A stretch of DNA of 33,931 nucleotides from UMGS363 sp964402055 (GTDB taxonomy: Bacteria > Bacillota > Clostridia > Oscillospirales > Ruminococcaceae), in contig CAYOAV010000017.1 of the NCBI GenBank assembly GCA_964402055.1, positions 1 to 33,931 on the forward strand. The letters are read 5' to 3'. Position 1 is the first letter of the stretch. Each line of letters opens with the position of its first letter. A program made the translations under genes and the position numbers. The notes beneath the pieces were generated by a model. The model was not told where the DNA came from. It did no database searches and saw only the letters and a list, made by a program, of their open reading frames with translations. Below, one piece after another: positions 26,046 through 33,896 of this stretch.

Positions 26046-26631
26046 AAAATTAAACAGCCTGAACGGAATTAAAATCGGCTATGCTTTCTGCGGCAGCTTC
26101 TGCACCTTTTCACGGTCAATTGAACAGCTGAAACGGCTTAAGGCTTCGGGAGCGGATATAACTGCGGTGATGTCCTTCAACGCCGCAAGCCTTGACACAC
26201 GCTTCGGAACAGCGGAGCATTTTCGCTCGCTTATAGAGGAGATAACCGAAAAGCCGATAATTAAGACGATTGAGGACGCTGAACCGATAGGCCCGCAGAA
26301 AATGTTCGACATCCTTGTCATATGTCCCTGCACAGGCAACACTATGGCGAAGCTTGCCAATTCAATTACAGATACTCCCGTCACAATGGCGGCAAAATCG
26401 CATATACGCAATTCCCGACCGATAGTTATCGCCGCCGCAACAAACGACGGACTTTCGGGAAGTGGAAAAAACATCGGAATGCTGATGAACCTAAGAAATT
26501 ATTATTTTGTTCCGTTCGGTCAGGACGACAGCCAGAAAAAGCCACGATCCCTTGTAGCGGATTTCAACGAGCTTGAAGACACGATACTTGCCGCACTGAA
26601 TGGAAAACAATTCCAGCCATTGATAATTTAG
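26038..26631 (+). CDS. dpsB: Dipicolinate synthase subunit B (flavoprotein)
   Basis: This protein of about 197 residues is the flavoprotein-fold partner of DpsA: IKIGYAFCGSFCTFSRSIEQL, ICPCTGNTMAKLANSITDTPV, AAKSHIRNSRPIVIAAATNDGLSG and a C-terminus around PFGQDDSQKKPRSLVADF. A TTG at 26038 is taken as the start because an AAAGGGGC site lies about 8 bases upstream, the family starts there, and it overlaps dpsA by 8 bases; the in-frame ATG at 25993 would add 15 residues encoded inside dpsA. The pair implies that the host makes spores, though no other spore gene is in the window. Confidence 0.92.
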   Translation: MSEKLNSLNGIKIGYAFCGSFCTFSRSIEQLKRLKASGADITAVMSFNAASLDTRFGTAEHFRSLIEEITEKPIIKTIEDAEPIGPQKMFDILVICPCTGNTMAKLANSITDTPVTMAAKSHIRNSRPIVIAAATNDGLSGSGKNIGMLMNLRNYYFVPFGQDDSQKKPRSLVADFNELEDTILAALNGKQFQPLII

Positions 26632-26669
26632 TGCGTTATAGTAAATTGATAATCCGTCCCGCACAAAAA

Positions 26670-29200
26670 TCAATCATATACTTTTTTGGCAATATCAACC
26701 GTTTCCTTTGCATCCTTTGCATAAAAATCCGCTCCTATGCTTTCGGCATATTCAGGGGTGAGGACAGCTCCGCCGACCACTACCTTACATTCAGGATATT
26801 GCTTGCGGAGAAGCTTTACGGTTTCCTCCATTGAGCAGAGCGTTGTCGTCATAAGTGCGGAAAGTCCGACAAGCTTTACCTTATGCTCGATTGCCGCATC
26901 GACAACAGCCTGATAATCAACATCACGCCCGAGGTCTATTACCTCATAACCATAATTTTCCAGAAGAACCTTGACTATATTCTTTCCGATATCGTGAATA
27001 TCGCCCTTTACAGTCGCAAGCACGACCTTTCCCTTGACAACGGGAGCGGAGTTATTCTGTATCATATGATTTCTTATGACCTCGAACGCTCCCTGAGCAA
27101 CTCCTGCTGACATTATAAGCTGCGGCAGGAAAATTACTCCCTTTTCAAAATCCTCGCCGATTTTATCAAGTGCAGGAATGAGTATCTCATCAACTATCTG
27201 CATTGAATCAGTTGTTTTTAGAAGCTCCTCGGTGATTTTCGCACCCTCTGCTTTAAGACCGTTTTTCACGCAGTACATAAGGTCGTGCGTTCCGCTGTCT
27301 GAAGCTGACGGAGTGCTGTTTTGTGCATTATTTCCTGCATATGCGGCGATAAATTCGGTTGAATTAACATCTATTGCGGTCAGCAGGCGGTATGCTCTTA
27401 CAGCACCTGTCATTGAAGCGACATTTGGATTCATTATTGGCAGATCAAGTCCATTTGTAAGGCACATTTGCAGGAAGTTACAGTTGATAAGCTCTCTGTT
27501 CGGCAGTCCGAAGGAAATATTCGACACGCCGAGTACTGTTTTCAGTCCAAGCTCTGTTTTAACTCTATGAAGAGCCTCGACTGTTTTCATAACATTAGCC
27601 TGTTCAGCGGAGGCTGTCAGCGTAAGGCAGTCGATGAAGATATCCTCCTTGGGGATACCAATTTTCATTGCTCTGTTCATAATACGCTCGGCGATTTCAA
27701 AACGTTTTTCAGCGGTTTTGGGTATGCCGTCCTCATCAAGAGTAAGACCAACGACAGCGGCACCGTATTTTTTTACAATAGGAAGTATCTTTTCAAGCGA
27801 GCCTTCCTCGCCGTTAACGGAATTGACTATCGCCTTGCCGTTATAAACACGCAAAGCCGCTTCGATGACCTCGGGGATAGTTGAATCTATCTGAAGTGGA
27901 AGCTCTGTAACGCCCTGCAAAGCCTTTACAGTGCGTATCATCATAGCCTTTTCGTCAATTTCAGGAAGTCCGACATTTACGTCAAGTATTTCCGCACCTG
28001 CCTGCGATTGTTCGATAGCCTGACCGAGGATATAATCAATATCGCCCTTGCGTAAAGCCTCCTTGAAAAGCTTTTTACCTGTCGGATTGATACGCTCGCC
28101 GATAATTCTCGGCTGGTCTATAACAACGACCTTTTCGGCGGAGCAGACAGCCGCTTCTTTTATCGGTGCATTTTTCTGATATTTAAGAACGGAGAGAGCC
28201 TTTTTCAATGCACGGATATAATCGGGGTCTGTTCCACAGCAGCCGCCAGTCAGCTTTATGCCGTATTTCACAAGTCCTGCGGCGCTTTCTGCAAATTCCT
28301 CGGGAGTTACGTCATATTCATTTGTAACAGGGTCGGGAAGTCCTGCGTTAGGCTTGGCAACTATCGGGAGATTTGTCCATTTTGAAAGTTCCTCAATAAC
28401 AGGTGCAAACTCACGGGGACCCAGTGAGCAGTTCACACCGATTGCGTCCGCACCAAGACCTTCAAGTGTAAGAGCCATCGCCCCTACTGAACAGCCTGTA
28501 AAGGTACGCAGATTCTGTTCAAAGGTCATTGTTACGATAACAGGCAGCCCGGAATTTTCTTTAGCCGCAAGCAGAGCCGCTTTTGCTTCGTAAAGGTCTG
28601 TCATTGTTTCGATAACGATAACGTCAGCGTCAGCTCCTGCTATGATTTCTTCCTTGAAATAATCATAAGCCTGCTCAAAGCTGAGCGTTCCCGTTGGTTC
28701 TAAAAGCTGACCGACAGGGCCTATATCCAGTGCAACAAGAGCCTTGCCGTCAGCGGCGGTTTTAGCGTTTTTTACAGCCGCTTTGATAAGCTCGTCCACA
28801 GTTTTGCCTGTTTCNNNNNNNNNNNNNNNNNNNNNNNNNNNNNNNNNNNNNNNNNNNNNNNNNNNNNNNNNNNNNNNNNNNNNNNNNNNNNNNNNNNNNN
28901 NNNNNNNNNNNNNNTTTTAGCGTTTTTTACAGCCGCTTTGATAAGCTCGTCCACAGTTTTGCCTGTTTCCGCCATTTTATAGGAATTTGAACCGAATGTA
29001 TTTGCGTAAATTATTTGAGAGCCTGCTTCAATGTATGCCTTATGTATTTTGGTTATAAGCTCAGGCTGTTCAAGGTTCAGAAGCTCGGGAACACCGCCTG
29101 TTTTAAGTCCGTTTTTCTGGAGCATAGTTCCCATACCACCATCAAGAAAAACGAACTCATTTTCATTCAAAAGCTTATAAAAATTTTCCTTTTTATTCAA
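26670..29200 (-). CDS. metH: Cobalamin-dependent methionine synthase (interrupted by an assembly gap)
   Basis: The protein moves a methyl group from methyltetrahydrofolate to homocysteine through cobalamin. As given, it is broken by 100 N (28815-28914), but both edges carry the same 55 bases; joining them there restores one frame of about 791 residues. Domains: homocysteine-binding (FVFLDGGMGTMLQ; zinc cysteines in GVNCSLGP and GGCCGTDP), pterin-binding (RIIGERINPTGKKLF; ILDVNVGLPEID), and B12-binding with cap and ligand His684 in KGDIHDIGKN. The C-terminal activation domain is absent and is supplied by the separate gene upstream. Start: TTG at 29200 overlapping the stop of that gene (TTGA) is preferred; a TTG at 29254 and a GTG between them are alternatives. 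Confidence 0.92.
28760..28814. repeat. Copy 1 of a 55-base duplication at the left edge of the N gap
   Basis: This stretch, up to the first N, is identical base for base to 28915-28969. It is best read as an unmerged overlap of two contigs. Confidence 0.95.
28815..28914. other. Assembly gap, 100 N
   Basis: Exactly 100 N, the usual placeholder of a scaffolder for an unknown gap length. Removing the N run and one 55-base copy (155 bases) makes metH continuous. Confidence 0.97.
28915..28969. repeat. Copy 2 of a 55-base duplication at the right edge of the N gap
   Basis: Identical to 28760-28814; starts at the first base after the N run. In metH it encodes the segment around ETGKTVDELIKAAVKNAK. 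Confidence 0.95.
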
Positions 29201-29877
29201 TTTTTGCACCTGCTTCCATTTTTTCTGTAAATACAGCTGTTTTTCATTGAGCAAGATGAACAGCTGCTTCTTTTTTTCTCAATTACATTATCCGAAATGC
29301 CAATAACCGCCGTGACGGATTTTCTCGGTATCATAATAAAGCTGTCATTTACGGTAAGACCTATCTCACGCTCGGCATTTAATACTTCGACAAATTTTTT
29401 CTGACACTCTATCGGCATATCGCCATACCCTGGGGAAAATCTCCAAGTTAAATTCGGGAAAATTTCCCTTATTTTTTCCTCTGCCTGCTCGCATACAGCC
29501 TCGACCGCACAGCCTGCCATAGCGTCAAGCACGAATGCCGCCGCCATATCCCTTACCTGCTCGCTCCGAATCAGCCTGTCAACATCGTTTCCGACCGTTG
29601 CCGCAAGCAATACCGCCTTTTTACAGGACAAAAGATGCCCACAGATATCATCTCCTGAAAGTACAAGCTCCGTACCCTTAAGCGTTACCCTTTTTTCTGA
29701 AATGCTTTCAATATCGAACACCTTGAAAACAAATCTCCCACGGACGGCGGCAAGAAGCTTTTTCTCGCATTCGTCCATAAGTCGGGTAAGACCTTCATCG
29801 GGCAGAGAGCCGCCTGCAGCAAGATATCTGAGGGCTTCATCTCTGTTTATACTGTTGATTTCTGCAAAATAACTCAT
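29197..29877 (-). CDS. Methionine synthase reactivation subunit (Met_synt_B12 domain, stand-alone)
   Basis: This 226-residue protein corresponds to the C-terminal S-adenosylmethionine-binding activation domain of long MetH enzymes, here as a separate polypeptide, as known from Thermotoga. The AdoMet-binding stretch reads WRFSPGYGDMPIECQKKF, followed by the family-type IGLTVNDSFIMIPRKSVTAVIGIS. The tail has a CSSCSMKNSCIYRKNGSRC cluster of four cysteines with CxxC spacing, which might bind metal. It should rescue oxidised cob(II)alamin with a flavodoxin or ferredoxin. Its stop overlaps the metH start, and it starts 8 bases after the lipoprotein gene. Confidence 0.92.
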   Translation of the reverse strand: MSYFAEINSINRDEALRYLAAGGSLPDEGLTRLMDECEKKLLAAVRGRFVFKVFDIESISEKRVTLKGTELVLSGDDICGHLLSCKKAVLLAATVGNDVDRLIRSEQVRDMAAAFVLDAMAGCAVEAVCEQAEEKIREIFPNLTWRFSPGYGDMPIECQKKFVEVLNAEREIGLTVNDSFIMIPRKSVTAVIGISDNVIEKKRSSCSSCSMKNSCIYRKNGSRCKN

Positions 29878-29885
29878 TATTATGT

Positions 29886-30557
29886 TTATTCAACGCTCGG
29901 TGTCGCAATTGCAACTTCACCCTTAACTTCCTTTTCTGTAATATCAATTGCAAACTTTGTTGCATAATAGCCTGTTATATCGTCAACGGTATCATATGTA
30001 AGAGTCATTGAGAAAACAAGGTCATAGCTGCTTGCGGAAATCTTCTGATTATAAACAAGCTCCATATCAACGTCCTCTGTTCCGACAAGCGTTCCTGCGG
30101 CAGTTGTACCGCTAAGGCAATGCTTTTTCTGAAGCTCTATTGTCTTATTTTCAAAATATTCCTCGGCAGCGCTTCTTTCAAGCAGACAATGCACTTCCTC
30201 GGTATAGCCCTTGAGATAAAGCTCATCATCGCCCTTTTTTGTCTTGAAATTATATGTGATAATGGAGTCATCAGCATAATGGAAGACATCATCAGCAGGA
30301 ATAAGTGACAAAAGCTCTGTCATAAGGTCTGTATCGGTGTTGACGCTCCATATTGTAGTATCGTCCTCCCAGTAAAGCTCAACTCCGTCAGGCTGCATAG
30401 TCACGATTTTTGTCAAAGGCATACCAATCTTCACCTTGGTAAGAATGCCGCTATAGGCACTTTCAGCAACTGCCGCCTCTTCACCGCAAGCACAGAACAT
30501 ACATACACACATCATCAAAGATACAATAGCTGTAAAAACCTTTTTCATTATTATCAA
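29886..30557 (-). CDS. Putative lipoprotein of unknown function
   Basis: The family is not recognised. The N-terminus (MKKVFTAIVSLMMCVCMFCAC) is a lipoprotein signal with a likely lipidated Cys, 21st from the inner Met, followed by Gly-Glu-Glu. The mature part is about 200 residues, acidic, with alternating strands (VKIGMPLTKIVTMQPDGVELYWEDD; IDITEKEVKGEVAIATPSVE). KIGMPLTKI resembles the start of SmpA/BamE-like folds, a loose similarity only. The start is uncertain: a TTG at 30557 lies about 4 bases after GAGGGACGG, an ATG at 30548 about 13 bases after it. It is first in a run with the methionine synthase genes and has a 200-base structured leader. Confidence 0.72.
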   Translation of the reverse strand: MIIMKKVFTAIVSLMMCVCMFCACGEEAAVAESAYSGILTKVKIGMPLTKIVTMQPDGVELYWEDDTTIWSVNTDTDLMTELLSLIPADDVFHYADDSIITYNFKTKKGDDELYLKGYTEEVHCLLERSAAEEYFENKTIELQKKHCLSGTTAAGTLVGTEDVDMELVYNQKISASSYDLVFSMTLTYDTVDDITGYYATKFAIDITEKEVKGEVAIATPSVE

Positions 30558-30580
30558 CCGTCCCTCTTTATATAAATAAG

Positions 30581-30740
30581 TATTGCTCCCCCAATTAACT
30601 CCTGAATTTTCTGCTTGCCCCGCACCCGAAATCCGTCGTCAGAAAGCCTTGAAATATCCGCATATTTCTGCGGTTTTCTTCCTAGGCTTTCGGTTGCGGT
30701 TCTTCGCATAAATCTTCAATAGTTAATTGGTGGAGCAATA
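30581..30740 (-). repeat. 160-nt structured element with 20-base inverted ends (leader RNA or MITE)
   Basis: The ends TATTGCTCCCCCAATTAACT (30581-30600) and AGTTAATTGGTGGAGCAATA (30721-30740) are inverted repeats with 19 of 20 pairs. Inside, CCGCACCCGAAA (30620-30631) pairs with TTTCGGTTGCGG (30688-30699) at 11 of 12, GAAAGCCT (30642-30649) with AGGCTTTC (30684-30691), and a small central hairpin is possible (CCGCA/TGCGG or GAAATAT/ATATTTC). The last two longer helices share bases, so alternatives exist. The whole element lies between the predicted promoter and the ribosome site of the lipoprotein-metH operon. No B12-box (GCCACTG) or SAM-I core was found. Confidence 0.7.
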
Positions 30741-30761
30741 AAATCACAATCATTACTGTAT

Positions 30762-30790
30762 ATTGTAATACAAAAAAATGAAAAAGTCAA
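30762..30790 (-). promoter_or_regulatory. Predicted sigma-A promoter of the lipoprotein-metH operon
   Basis: Minus strand: -35 TTGACT (30790-30785), 17-base spacer, -10 TACAAT (30767-30762). The inferred transcript would begin near 30755 and have a leader of about 200 bases made almost wholly of the structured element. Confidence 0.65.
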
Positions 30791-30809
30791 TAAAAAATCG
30801 CATTTTCTC

Positions 30810-30838
30810 TTGAACAATTCGTTTTAATATGGTAAAAT
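30810..30838 (+). promoter_or_regulatory. Predicted sigma-A promoter of the GH130-fabV operon
   Basis: -35 TTGAAC (30810-30815), 17-base spacer, extended TGG and -10 TAAAAT (30833-30838). The leader to the ATG at 30879 is about 35 bases. Confidence 0.65.
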
Positions 30839-30878
30839 TAAATCAATATTCAAAATCCAATTGAAAGGAATCAACGAA

Positions 30879-32057
30879 ATGACTGAATTTGAAGCAAGAA
30901 AAAATAAGGTTTTTTCCGCTTATGAGGAGCTTATTGCAAGAAAAAACGAAAAAACCGACTATATGGGCGGAGCTTACGACCGCTATAAATATCCTGTACT
31001 CACTGCGGAGCATGCTCCAATCATATGGAGATATGACCTTGACCCGAAAACAAATCCGTTCTTTATGGAAAGACTTGGCATAAACGCTGTTCTTAATTCG
31101 GGTGCAATTGAGCTTGACGGAAAATATTATCTTGTTGCAAGAGTTGAGGGGAATGACAGAAAATCGTTTTTTGCCGTTGCGGAGAGCGACAGCCCTGTTG
31201 ACGGCTTTAAATTCTGGGATCACCCTGTTCTTCTCCCTGATACAAACCCTGAGGAAACCAATGTTTATGATATGCGTCTGACAAAGCATGAGGACGGCTG
31301 GATATACGGCGTTTTCTGCTCTGAAAGTAAGGATACTTCATCGAACGACCTTTCAGCCGCTGTTGCACAGGCAGGTATTGTTCGCACAAAGGATCTTAAA
31401 ACATGGGAAAGACTGCCTAACCTTAAATCAAAATCTCCACAGCAGAGAAATGTTGTGCTTCACCCTGAATTTGTGAACGGAATGTATGCCTTTTATACAC
31501 GCCCTCAGGACGATTTTATTCAGACAGGCTCGGGCGGCGGAGTTTGCTTCGGTCTTGCAAAGGATATTACAAACGCTGAGATCTGCACAGAGGAAACAGT
31601 CATTTCTCCAAGAGTTTACCACACTATTACCGAGGTTAAAAACGGTGCGGGAGCTGTTCCTATAAAAACTCCAAAGGGTTGGATACACATTGCTCACGGT
31701 GTAAGAAATACAGCGGCAGGTCTGCGTTATGTGATTTACGTTTTTGCAACTGACCTTAACGATCCATCGAAGCTTATAGCTTCACCATCGGGACTTTTCA
31801 TCGCTCCGCATGGCAGTGAAAGAGTGGGAGATGTTTCCAACGTTGTTTTTACAAACGGAGCTATTGTATGTGATGATGGCGAGGTATATATTTATTATGC
31901 TTCCTCCGATACAAGAGTTCACGTTGCTTCAACAACTATAGAAAAGCTTATGGATTATACCTTTAATACTCCAAGCGACGCACTCCGCTCTGTTGACTGC
32001 GTAAAACAGAGATATGAGCTTATCAACAAAAATCTTGAATATATGAAGAATAACTGA
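30879..32057 (+). CDS. GH130 phosphorylase, probably 4-O-beta-D-mannosyl-D-glucose phosphorylase
   Basis: This 392-residue protein resembles GH130 subfamily 1 enzymes such as RaMP1 of Ruminococcus albus, which split mannosyl-glucose with phosphate to mannose 1-phosphate and glucose in beta-mannan use. Family parts: INAVLNSGAIELDGKYYLVARVEG, ESDSPVDGFKFWDHP, NVYDMRLTKHEDGWIYGVFCSE with the likely catalytic Asp, HPEFVNGMYAFYTRPQDDF, KGWIHIAHGVR. There is no signal peptide, consistent with a cytoplasmic enzyme. The ATG at 30879 behind GAAAGGA is chosen over an in-frame TTG at 30861. No epimerase or sugar transporter lies next to it; fabV follows after 14 bases. Confidence 0.9.
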   Translation: MTEFEARKNKVFSAYEELIARKNEKTDYMGGAYDRYKYPVLTAEHAPIIWRYDLDPKTNPFFMERLGINAVLNSGAIELDGKYYLVARVEGNDRKSFFAVAESDSPVDGFKFWDHPVLLPDTNPEETNVYDMRLTKHEDGWIYGVFCSESKDTSSNDLSAAVAQAGIVRTKDLKTWERLPNLKSKSPQQRNVVLHPEFVNGMYAFYTRPQDDFIQTGSGGGVCFGLAKDITNAEICTEETVISPRVYHTITEVKNGAGAVPIKTPKGWIHIAHGVRNTAAGLRYVIYVFATDLNDPSKLIASPSGLFIAPHGSERVGDVSNVVFTNGAIVCDDGEVYIYYASSDTRVHVASTTIEKLMDYTFNTPSDALRSVDCVKQRYELINKNLEYMKNN

Positions 32058-32071
32058 TAGGAGAAAAGCAT

Positions 32072-33253
32072 ATGATAATCAAACCGAAAATAAGAGGATT
32101 TATCTGTACGACCGCCCACCCGACAGGCTGCGATGCGGCTGTAAAAGCACAGATAGATTACGTTAAATCAAAGCCAAGGACTGACGGTGCTAAAAAGGTG
32201 CTTGTTATAGGTGCTTCAATGGGTTATGGACTTGCTTCAAGAATTTCTGCGGCATATTCCTGCGGTGCTGATACTATCGGTGTAATTTTCGATAAGCCAG
32301 GTACAGAAAGCAAAACAGGCTCGGCAGGCTGGTATAACACCGCCGCTTTTGAAAAATATGCTCACGCTGACGGACTTTATGCAAAGACTATCAACGGTGA
32401 CGCTTTTTCGCAGAGTATCAAGGACGAGGTTATTGAGCTTATCAAAAAGGACTTTGGGAAAATTGATCTTCTTGTTTACAGCCTTGCCGCTCCGAGAAGA
32501 ACTCTTGCCGATGGCACAACGGTTTCATCGGTTTTGAAAACTACAAACGGAAGCTACACTAACAAGACTATTGATATGCGTAATATGACTGTTTCCGATG
32601 TTACAATTGAGCCTGCAACAGATGAGGAGATAAAGAATACTGTTGCCGTTATGGGCGGCGAGGACTGGTTGGACTGGGTTCATCAGCTTGAAAATGAACA
32701 GCTTTTTGCGGATAATGCAAAAACGGTAGCTTATTCCTATATCGGGCCTGAAATAACTCACCCAATTTACAAGGACGGTTCAATCGGCAGAGCAAAGGCT
32801 CATCTTGCGGCAACGGCAGAGCAGATAAACAGCGAGAAAAAGGGCGTAAATGCATATGTTTCTGTAAATAAGGCGCTTGTAACGCAGTCAAGCTCCGCAA
32901 TTCCTGTTGTTCCGCTTTATATTTCCATTCTTTTCAAGGTTATGAAGGAAATGGGCAATCACGAGGGCTGTATCGAGCAGATGCAGAGGCTTTTTGCGGA
33001 CAGGCTTTACTGCGGCAAGGAAGTTCCGACAGATGAAAACGGTATGATAAGAATGGACGACCTTGAAATGCTTCCCGAGGTGCAGGAAAAGGTTTCAAAG
33101 CTCTGGGATGGCATTAACACGGAAAATCTCACGGAATATGCCGATATTGACGGCTATAACCATGATTTTTCCGAGCTTTTTGGCTTTGATATATCGGGAG
33201 TTGACTATGAAAAGGATACATCTCCTGCTGTGGAAATTGAATCGCTGAAATAA
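32072..33253 (+). CDS. fabV: Trans-2-enoyl-CoA / enoyl-ACP reductase (FabV/Ter)
   Basis: This 393-residue enzyme reduces the double bond of enoyl-ACP (last step of fatty acid elongation) or of crotonyl-CoA (butyrate-type route) with NAD(P)H. Seen: IKPKIRGFICTTAHPTGC, the nucleotide loop VLVIGASMGYGLASR (about 43-57), LLVYSLAAPRRT, the catalytic Y-x8-K in IYKDGSIGRAK, VNKALVTQSSSAIPVVPLY, and the C-terminal DGYNHDFSELFGFD. An AGGAG site precedes the ATG. Which substrate class it uses cannot be told from sequence alone. It is probably cotranscribed with GH130, an unexpected partner. Confidence 0.95.
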   Translation: MIIKPKIRGFICTTAHPTGCDAAVKAQIDYVKSKPRTDGAKKVLVIGASMGYGLASRISAAYSCGADTIGVIFDKPGTESKTGSAGWYNTAAFEKYAHADGLYAKTINGDAFSQSIKDEVIELIKKDFGKIDLLVYSLAAPRRTLADGTTVSSVLKTTNGSYTNKTIDMRNMTVSDVTIEPATDEEIKNTVAVMGGEDWLDWVHQLENEQLFADNAKTVAYSYIGPEITHPIYKDGSIGRAKAHLAATAEQINSEKKGVNAYVSVNKALVTQSSSAIPVVPLYISILFKVMKEMGNHEGCIEQMQRLFADRLYCGKEVPTDENGMIRMDDLEMLPEVQEKVSKLWDGINTENLTEYADIDGYNHDFSELFGFDISGVDYEKDTSPAVEIESLK

Positions 33254-33289
33254 TCATAGAACGGCTAACTCATTCCCTGAAAAGTAAAA

Positions 33290-33325
33290 ACGGTGGGCAA
33301 TCAGAACTGCCCACCGTATTTTTTT
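33290..33325. terminator. Bidirectional terminator between fabV and the HPt gene
   Basis: ACGGTGGGCA (33290-33299) pairs perfectly with TGCCCACCGT (33308-33317) around an 8-base loop. A T-run (33319-33325) serves the plus strand, and the A-run 33286-33290 gives a T-run on the minus strand. The stop codon of the HPt gene lies in the loop. Confidence 0.92.
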
Positions 33326-33684
33326 ATCACATTTTGTATTTCAATAACATTCGGTTCGATTCTTTCAAGACGACCTTCAGCGGAGGGATAATCTCCCGAG
33401 CGGATATCCTTCATTATAAGCTCCGCTTCGGCATAAAGTGCCTCCATACCGAGATTTCCAAGCACGCCCTTAAGCTTATGCGAACACATTTCAGCCTTGG
33501 CATAATCATTATTTTCAAATGCCGCATAAATTTCCGTGAATCGTTCCGTTTCCGAAAATTCGGCAAGGAATTTTATGTAAAGCTCCGTAAGTCCACCAAA
33601 ACGCTCAATGGTTCTGTCGGTATTAACTCCAACGGCTTTGAGCTGCTCAAAATATTCAAGATATGCTTTATCATTCTGTTCCAT
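33301..33684 (-). CDS. Stand-alone HPt phosphotransfer protein
   Basis: This 127-residue, all-helical protein has the histidine phosphotransfer motif SHKLKGVLGNLGM, with the phosphorylatable His at about residue 68 (EMCSHKLKG). HPt proteins carry phosphate between the receiver of a hybrid kinase and the receiver of a response regulator. No fused kinase or receiver is present. The start has GGGAGGA 5-6 bases upstream and a full consensus promoter. A candidate donor is the hybrid kinase at the left end of the window, which lacks an HPt domain; this is inference. Its last codons lie within the terminator stem shared with fabV. Confidence 0.9.
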   Translation of the reverse strand: MEQNDKAYLEYFEQLKAVGVNTDRTIERFGGLTELYIKFLAEFSETERFTEIYAAFENNDYAKAEMCSHKLKGVLGNLGMEALYAEAELIMKDIRSGDYPSAEGRLERIEPNVIEIQNVIKKYGGQF

Positions 33685-33721
33685 TTATAAAGTCCTCCCA
33701 GGATTTTTTTAGCTTAACAAT

Positions 33722-33750
33722 ATTATACAACAAAAGTCACAATTTGTCAA
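33722..33750 (-). promoter_or_regulatory. Consensus sigma-A promoter of the HPt gene
   Basis: Minus strand: perfect -35 TTGACA (33750-33745), 17 bases, perfect -10 TATAAT (33727-33722). It is the best promoter in the window, which suggests steady strong transcription. Confidence 0.85.
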
Positions 33751-33833
33751 TCTAATTATTTTTATTTTGAAATTTTTTATTTTAACGGATTTCACGCTCA
33801 TAAAATGCACATTGTTAATTCCTTATGTTCTTC

Positions 33834-33862
33834 TTGCAATAAGCAATCAAATGTGTTATAAT
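33834..33862 (+). promoter_or_regulatory. Predicted promoter of the gene at the right edge
   Basis: -35 TTGCAA (33834-33839), 17-base spacer, extended TGT and perfect -10 TATAAT (33857-33862). Confidence 0.65.
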
Positions 33863-33896
33863 ATAGTTGAATATATTTCAAACGGAGATGATTCAA

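Larger units (their letters stand above)
30558..30878. other. 321-base divergent intergenic region (lipoprotein-metH operon / GH130)
   Basis: It holds the 160-nt inverted-repeat element (30581-30740), the minus-strand promoter of the lipoprotein operon (30762-30790), and the plus-strand promoter of the GH130 gene (30810-30838), each listed separately. Confidence 0.8.

Noticed and set aside
26632..26669. A terminator between the convergent dpsB and metH genes
   Set aside because: The 38 bases contain no stable stem followed by a T-run on either strand.
26670..28799. metH as a pseudogene or as two separate genes
   Set aside because: The break is an N gap with duplicated edges; merging the overlap restores one intact frame with all catalytic motifs.
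30558..30760. Cobalamin, SAM-I or T-box riboswitch upstream of the metH operon
   Set aside because: Neither the B12-box GCCACTG, the SAM-I core, nor a T-box TGGNACC-type sequence was found in the leader; only the unexplained inverted-repeat structure is present.
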